Shown here piece after piece: positions 59,231-64,000 of a stretch of DNA of 64,000 nucleotides. The position numbers were made by a program, and so were the translations under genes. The stretch is taken from positions 102,239,439 to 102,303,438 of the forward strand of contig NC_084850.1 of assembly GCF_033115175.1 (NCBI RefSeq), given 5' to 3'. The notes beneath the pieces were generated by a model. It ran no database searches. It saw nothing but the letters and a program-made list of their open reading frames with translations, and was not told the origin of the DNA. Within the stretch, counting starts at the first letter, position 1, and each line of letters begins with the position of its first letter. Source of the DNA: Lepus europaeus (Eukaryota; Chordata; Mammalia; Lagomorpha; Leporidae).

Positions 59231-59429
59231 AGCCCGAGGGAATGGGGTGGTCCTGGAAGGGAAAAACCTGCCCCGCCCCAGAATCTGCACCCCCACCACG
59301 CACACACCCCATCCTGCCACCGATCCTCGGTGTCCAAATCACCATGGCCCGCCCCGACATCAGCCTAGCACGCTGCCGGTTCATGCCCCTCCAATGCCTC
59401 CCGACACCCTTGCCCCTGCACTGAGATAG

Positions 59430-59700
59430 GCTGTTTTTTACCAATGCCGGTTCCCCGGGTCGTGCCGCCGCCAACTCCTCAAGGAGCCGAAGCCAAGCCC
59501 GGCCGCCACCCTCCTCCTTCTCCCCACCGCCTGGGCCGCCTAGAATCGCCGCCGCCGCCGCTGCCTCCTCCCCCGGCCGTTGTGGTTGTGGTCGTCCCTG
59601 CTACCTCCTTCACCTCACCCGCCGACACAAGATGGCGGCCACGAAGCCCAAGGCCGGAACAAAACCTTGGGTCCCACCCCCAGAAACCCGGATGCAGGAG
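59430..59700 (-). promoter_or_regulatory. UBA1 CpG-rich promoter and start region
   Basis: This is a short CpG-dense block with (GCC)n-like runs (59545-59580) and the YY1 element. It covers the first exon and the start of intron 1. Upstream it grades into the motif array described separately. Confidence 0.65.
59619..59700 (-). other. UBA1: UBA1 noncoding first exon (5' end uncertain)
   Basis: On the minus strand, sequence including GCCGCCATCTTGTGTCGG runs into a good donor (GGCGG then gtgagg) with its last exonic base at 59619. A YY1-type element (plus strand AAGATGGCGGC, 59629-59639) lies inside it, typical of TATA-less housekeeping start sites. The joined acceptor is 55221, directly before the ATG. 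The 5' boundary is an estimate. Confidence 0.65.
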
Positions 59701-60479
59701 GGCCGCGCCCGTTCATGAATCATGTATAATCTTCCCTGGCAGGTTGTTACTCATTCGTTTAGAAGAGGAACGGCTCCACCTGGTGGCTACGGAAGCAATA
59801 ACTAGGAAAACAGGTAAACCAGAGGCCACGCCCCATGGAACACGAAGGATTGAATTGCTGCCACCACGCTGTAACAGAAACCAAGAAAGGCCCTCAAGGC
59901 CATGCTTTCTGATCACAAGTCATAACTGCAGCCGAGTAGATGGTAGACTAACACCCAGAAGCCAGAAAGCCGACGTTACAACATGCAAGTCACACCCCCA
60001 CCGCTCATGAATAATGAATGATCTTGCAGCAGCCCAGAAGCCAAGGAGACCAAAGCTACAGCTTAATCATGAATAATGCATGAGGCCCAGTGGGCTGGAA
60101 CAAAAGGGGCGGGCCCGCCTATTGCTGCATCTAAATTGGGCTACCGCAGGGAGCACCTACTCCCTCTGCTACTGAATAATGAATACTGCTACTGCAGCAG
60201 CTCAACCTGGAGACTCAGAGAGGTCAAGAAAGGTCCCACCCACTTTATGAATTATGCATGAGACTGGGCGGACAGAAACACTCGAGAGAGCGCCAACCAG
60301 CAAATAGGGATTAAGACACTATAGTCAGGGCGACATGGCCACGCCTTCCCATTCGCGAGCAATAGAAGACACCACAGAGCCACAGGGGAAACCCAGGGGG
60401 AGTGTAGCCCCAACACTCCCCGACTAACTGCTCAGGAACCAGGGCTGCCTTAATCCAACCAAATCCAGACTCACAGGTC

Positions 60480-60625
60480 TTTGGCAGGTGCCTCAGTTTC
60501 CAGAGTCTTAAGATGGGCACAGTAGCAGAACGCATGCACCTCATAGAGATAAAATGAGCTATTACGGAAAGCAGCGACTGTGAATTATAGAATGAGCCTT
60601 AGAACAGTGCTGGCTCGAGGCACTG
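60480..60625 (+). mobile_element. MIR fragment upstream of UBA1
   Basis: Sense MIR: gtgcctcagtttccagagtc, catagagataaaatgagcta, agaacagtgctggctcgagg. A (ta)n tract follows at 60636-60660. Confidence 0.7.
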
Positions 60626-60949
60626 TTGCGTTTTAATATATATATATATATATTAATATAAAGGTAAAAGGCAAATATTTATTCCTGTTAGCATAAAATT
60701 AGTTATGTGTAAGTATATACACCCAGCCAATAGAGAAATTCTCAACTTGGGCTATTGTTTATCTATAAGATGGGAATTACAGCGATAACTTACCTTGAGA
60801 TGGATTTTTAAATCAGTTAATATGTAGAAAGGACTCAAAACGGTGCTTGATACATAGTTAAGTGGTATAGGACTAGCATTAGGAGGAGCGCTCTTATATA
60901 GGGCGGGGGACGCATTATGACGCTGCGTTACCAAGACTACGGACATGAG

Positions 60950-61110
60950 ACGTAGACTCCTCCTCGGGTTTGAATCGTGGCTTAGCCACTCACTGACCGT
61001 GTAACATTAAGACAAATTAGTCTCCCTGTGCCCCAGTTTTCTCATCTATGAAGTGGGATAATAATAACCTACCTCCTAGGATTGTTGTGAAGATTAACTA
61101 GGCTAATAAA
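60950..61110 (+). mobile_element. MIR, well preserved
   Basis: ggtttgaatcgtggcttagc, ccactcactgaccgtgtaac, ttctcatctatgaagtggga, and ctaggattgttgtgaagatt follow the MIR consensus order. Confidence 0.8.
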
Positions 61111-61620
61111 GTATCGAAATGAGTGGAAGCGAATCATTACCCTCATACCTTTTTTAGGCTCACAGAAAGATTTGCCAAACACCACACCACTGGCAAGGAC
61201 TGATTTGAATTCAGAGCCTCCGCTGGTAATCTGCGATGGCTGCCCCATAAAAAATGTCCAGTGCACGAGGCCTTATCCCTTCGCTAGAGGCAAGGCTTAA
61301 ACCCTGGAACCTATAAGGGAAAGCTAACCACGGAACAGGCAGATGAGGCGGGTGGAAGCCACGCCCCTTGTGAATTATGCACAATACCCCTAGAAAAGCC
61401 ACAGAAAACTCCGGGCGCTACCTACTCACCTCTGTGAATGATCAGTAAACTCTAGCTTGGGCGGCAAAATCAGAACACCCTTTCAGCACTCCCTTTCGGC
61501 ACCCTGATCCGCCGCTTCGTGAACAATTCACAGCCCAGACCGCCAGGGGACACCAGGTGCGAAGAAGGCAATCAGCTTCCCACCACAGCCCCTCCTCCTC
61601 ATGAATAATGAATGAAGCCG

Positions 61621-62199
61621 CAGCCAAAAAAGGCCCGGTGGCATTACGTCCGCTCAGGAGAAGCCTGGCAGACAGTTCCTTTCCCAGCCTGAGCTGGAGG
61701 GGGTCCTCTCTCGGGGTCTGGGCCCCGACGTGTCCAGGCTCACCGCCCCGAGGAGCCAAGCTCAAGGACTTCATCAGAGACTCAGAAGTCACAAAGACCA
61801 CAGACACCCCCACAATGCCACGTTGGTCCTGAACCCGTCCCGAAACAAGCAAACCCTGCCCAAATCCCGCCTTGACTTAAGTAACCTCAAACTTCCACTC
61901 TGCCCTTGCGGAAGAGCCCATATGCTGCCCACAGATAGGGCACCCATGCACGGACCCAAACACCTCCCCCCAGCCTCTACCTGCGTAAACCAGCGTCCGA
62001 GGGGGTACTTCCAAAACAGACTCCCTAATCCCGCCCCGGAGTTCCCAAACGCCAGCTCCGAAGGGTCTCCTCAGAAGCAGACACCTCTAAATACCATCCC
62101 GGGCCCAGAGGCTCCAAGTACACCCATTAGGGGACCCCCGAAGTTGGGGTTTAGGGGAGCACCCTTCTCCAAATGCTGTCCAGGGGCTTGGGGGCATGG
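61621..62199. other. Intergenic stretch upstream of UBA1
   Basis: No exon, repeat or RNA gene recognised between the last MORE-like motif and the distal CpG-rich island. Confidence 0.5.
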
Positions 62200-62500
62200 T
62201 GCTCCAGCTCACCCCCTATGCCGGGCGGAAGCCTCGCCTTCCTGCTGGAGATGAGCCGAAGCCACGGGGCAACGGAAGAGAAAACCACCTCCGGTGTACT
62301 AGAGAGCCAGAGTTTGCGCGGAGCTCGGAAGCGCGGGGCCTTAGAGGGCCCCGGGCCTGGGATGTACCACCGACGCATTGCTAGAGGGGCGAGCGCGCGT
62401 GCTCCCGTGCCGCCGGCTCAAGTTTCAGTTCCAGATACCCCTACAGCTTGTGGTACAGCCCCAGTCCGCGAGGCATGCTGGGGTTGGTAGTCCCCTCTGG
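62200..62500 (-). promoter_or_regulatory. Candidate alternative UBA1 promoter with ZNF143-like site
   Basis: This is a second CpG-rich island about 2.6 kb upstream of the UBA1 first exon. A motif at 62473-62491 (GCATGCTGGGGTTGGTAGT) closely matches the ZNF143/SBS promoter element. On the minus strand a donor-like sequence (TAGGGG then gtgagc) ends at 62213, so a short noncoding exon is possible. The human gene is known to have more than one noncoding first exon. No transcript evidence is available here. Confidence 0.4.
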
Positions 62501-62509
62501 CTAGTGCTT

Positions 62510-63349
62510 GGTGCACGTGGTGGGCATCAGCGCCCCGACTATGAGAAAATTTAAGCCTGGGCTGTGGAATTCCTGGATCCCTGCTCTGAGGCGATGGGAA
62601 GAGGGAATGGAACGTAGAGGTGCCCCCAGATGGAAAGACACACCCATCCTGCAGATGGAAAGGTTGAGGCTTAGGTGACCAACGAAGTTTGTTCATATGA
62701 CGTTTATGGCTGTGGGCCAGGTGCTGGCTCGTCTTCCTTGCCGTTATGCAGCGGACATTCCAGCGTGAGAGATAGACTATAAACGTAGCAAATAAGTAAA
62801 AATTATGGTCCCACATTTAAGTATGTTATAATGATATCTGTGACTATATGACATACATTATATGTAATAAAGCATACATATAACGACTACATCCTATATA
62901 ACATGATAGGTGCAAGGTGTCCGGCGGGTAACAAATCTTCCCAGGCAGACGCACCTGGGCAAGGTTCCACGGCCCCAACAGAGCAACAGAGCGGGGCGGG
63001 GAAGTCGCGCGTCAGAGACTGGGAGAGCTCCTTTTATAGATTCAGGGCACGGGGGTTAAAGGTTGAGGCAGGTCTGATCCTCATTGGTTGACCTTTAGGC
63101 ACCCGCAGGGACCTTGACAAGGACTTTTCTTCCCCGCAAGTACTGGTAGGGACTTCTCCATTCCCGGAAGTATAGGCCTTCCTCCTTGCGGATCCCAAAG
63201 CTACTAATAGGTACTGTTGATGGTGAATAATTTACATGTTTGTGTATAATAAATGTCAGTAAATATCGAAATGTGTTTATTGTATGAGTATATAAAGTGT
63301 ATCTAGTTGTGCATCACTTAACAATGGGGATCCGGCATTTTTAAAATTA
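62510..63349. other. Intergenic stretch upstream of UBA1, no gene seen
   Basis: Mixed sequence with an AT-rich part (62790-62910). There is no exon that I can assign to the next gene expected in this direction (RBM10 in human). Confidence 0.5.
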
Positions 63350-63600
63350 TATATGCATATATGTATTTGAAAGGCAGAGTAATTGAGAGAGAGAGGGAGA
63401 GACACAAGGAGTGATCTTCCACCTGGTTCATTCTCCAAACGGCTGCCCCTGGGACTCCATCCGGGTCTCCCACTTGGGTGGAGACCCAAGCACGTGGGCC
63501 ATCAGCTGCTGCCTTCCCAGGCGCATCAGCAGGGAGCTGGATCAGAAGCCAAGCAACCTGGCTGCAAACCAGCACTTGGATATGGGATGTAGCTGCATAG
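63350..63600 (-). mobile_element. Old antisense CSINE
   Basis: Diverged CSINE: tgtatttgaaaggcagagta, gtctcccacttgggtggaga, aagcacgtgggccatcagct, and a decayed head. Confidence 0.75.
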
Positions 63601-64000
63601 TGCCCACAATATACCTATCGCGTGTTCCTGTGCTGAATTGTATCACGATGAGTAATTGTAATGCAATGGTAGGATTTTTCTATCTAAGCAGGGACATCTG
63701 GCTGAACCTGGGGTTGGTATGCCCACATGTTATATGGGAGCACCTGGAGAATGGAGTTTAGGGGGAAAGGTGGATGCTGGAAACCCAGCAGAAAGGCTCC
63801 TGCAAGATTCTAGGAAGTGATGATGGAGGTTCAGATCAAGGTGATGAAAGTAGTTAAGGAGGGATTGAATTCTGGGTTGATTCTGAAGATAAAGATGCCA
63901 GGGTTCGCCGAGAGCAGACCAGGGTGTAGAAAAGAGGAGTCCTGGCTGACCCCCAGGTTCCCAGCCTGAGCAGCTGGAAGAATGGGGTAGCCATGAACTG
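63601..64000. other. Window end, no recognised feature
   Basis: No exon or repeat recognised. Confidence 0.5.

Larger units (their letters stand above)
59700..61620. promoter_or_regulatory. Array of MORE-like (POU-dimer) motifs in a diverged repeat upstream of UBA1
   Basis: The 13-mer ATGAAT-N-ATGNAT recurs at 59715 (spacer C, ATGTAT), 60007 (A, ATGAAT), 60069 (A, ATGCAT), 60172 (CTGAAT-A-ATGAAT), 60247 (T, ATGCAT) and 61601 (A, ATGAAT). A weaker copy is at 61370 (GTGAAT-T-ATGCAC). The form matches the palindromic POU-dimer site MORE with a one-base spacer. Several copies are preceded by a C-rich KLF/Sp-type box (gccgcgccc, cacaccccc, cccaccca, ccacgcccc), and flanks share agaagcca-type sequence. 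This suggests an old tandem duplication with unit spacing of about 62-103 bp in the core. Function is inferred, not shown. Confidence 0.55.

Noticed and set aside
57618-59337. Long minus-strand frames (159-245 aa) in UBA1 intron 1
   Set aside because: Pro/Ser-rich frames produced by the C/U-rich repeat; no splice continuity or motif support.
62510-64000. Last exons of RBM10, expected upstream of UBA1 by human order
   Set aside because: No minus-strand open segment resembling its G-patch C terminus is present within the window.

Overview
This window is mammalian nuclear DNA, almost certainly from a rabbit or close lagomorph. Interspersed tRNA-derived SINEs match the lagomorph C-repeat (CSINE) family, and the L1 3' ends have a rabbit-like 3' UTR. 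Three multi-exon genes lie head to tail on the minus strand: UBA1 (59.7-39.0 kb), CDK16 (35.7-24.4 kb) and USP11 (21.6-6.8 kb). The order and shared orientation match human Xp11.23, so the window is inferred to be X-chromosomal.

I assembled every coding exon by hand from reading frame, GT-AG splice sites and similarity to proteins recalled from human. The models close without frameshift: UBA1 has 25 coding exons and 1058 aa, CDK16 has 15 coding exons and 496 aa, and USP11 has 21 exons and 911 aa. Catalytic residues are intact in all three. UBA1 is the main ubiquitin-activating E1, USP11 is a deubiquitinase, and CDK16 is a PCTAIRE-family cyclin-Y-dependent kinase. No plus-strand gene is supported; plus-strand open frames are antisense shadows, SINE read-through or CpG-island frames.

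Layout: 1-6.8 kb is repeat-rich sequence beyond the USP11 3' end (CSINEs, two rabbit-type L1 3' ends, an older L1 piece). 6.8-21.6 kb is USP11, with a 5 kb first intron and a CpG-rich promoter near 21.2-21.6 kb. 21.6-24.4 kb is intergenic, with old DNA-transposon remnants including MER20. 24.4-35.7 kb is CDK16, whose first intron holds a large diverged tandem repeat (32.7-35.0 kb). 35.7-39.0 kb is intergenic, with a GC-box/CCAAT-rich stretch and an L2. 39.0-59.7 kb is UBA1, with SINE clusters in introns 14, 16, 20 and 23 and a G-rich first intron. 59.7-64 kb is upstream of UBA1: an array of POU-dimer-like motifs, MIRs, and a second CpG-rich candidate promoter near 62.2-62.5 kb.

The observations most worth a second look are: (i) the array of 13-bp ATGAAT-N-ATGNAT motifs upstream of UBA1; (ii) the ~2.2 kb degenerate minisatellite in CDK16 intron 1; (iii) the USP11 upstream ATG in a TISU-like context, which is out of frame here although the equivalent human ATG starts the long isoform; and (iv) two alternative CDK16 first-exon donors, one with a 37-codon uORF and one adding six residues in frame. 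All repeat family names and human comparisons are from memory, without a database search.
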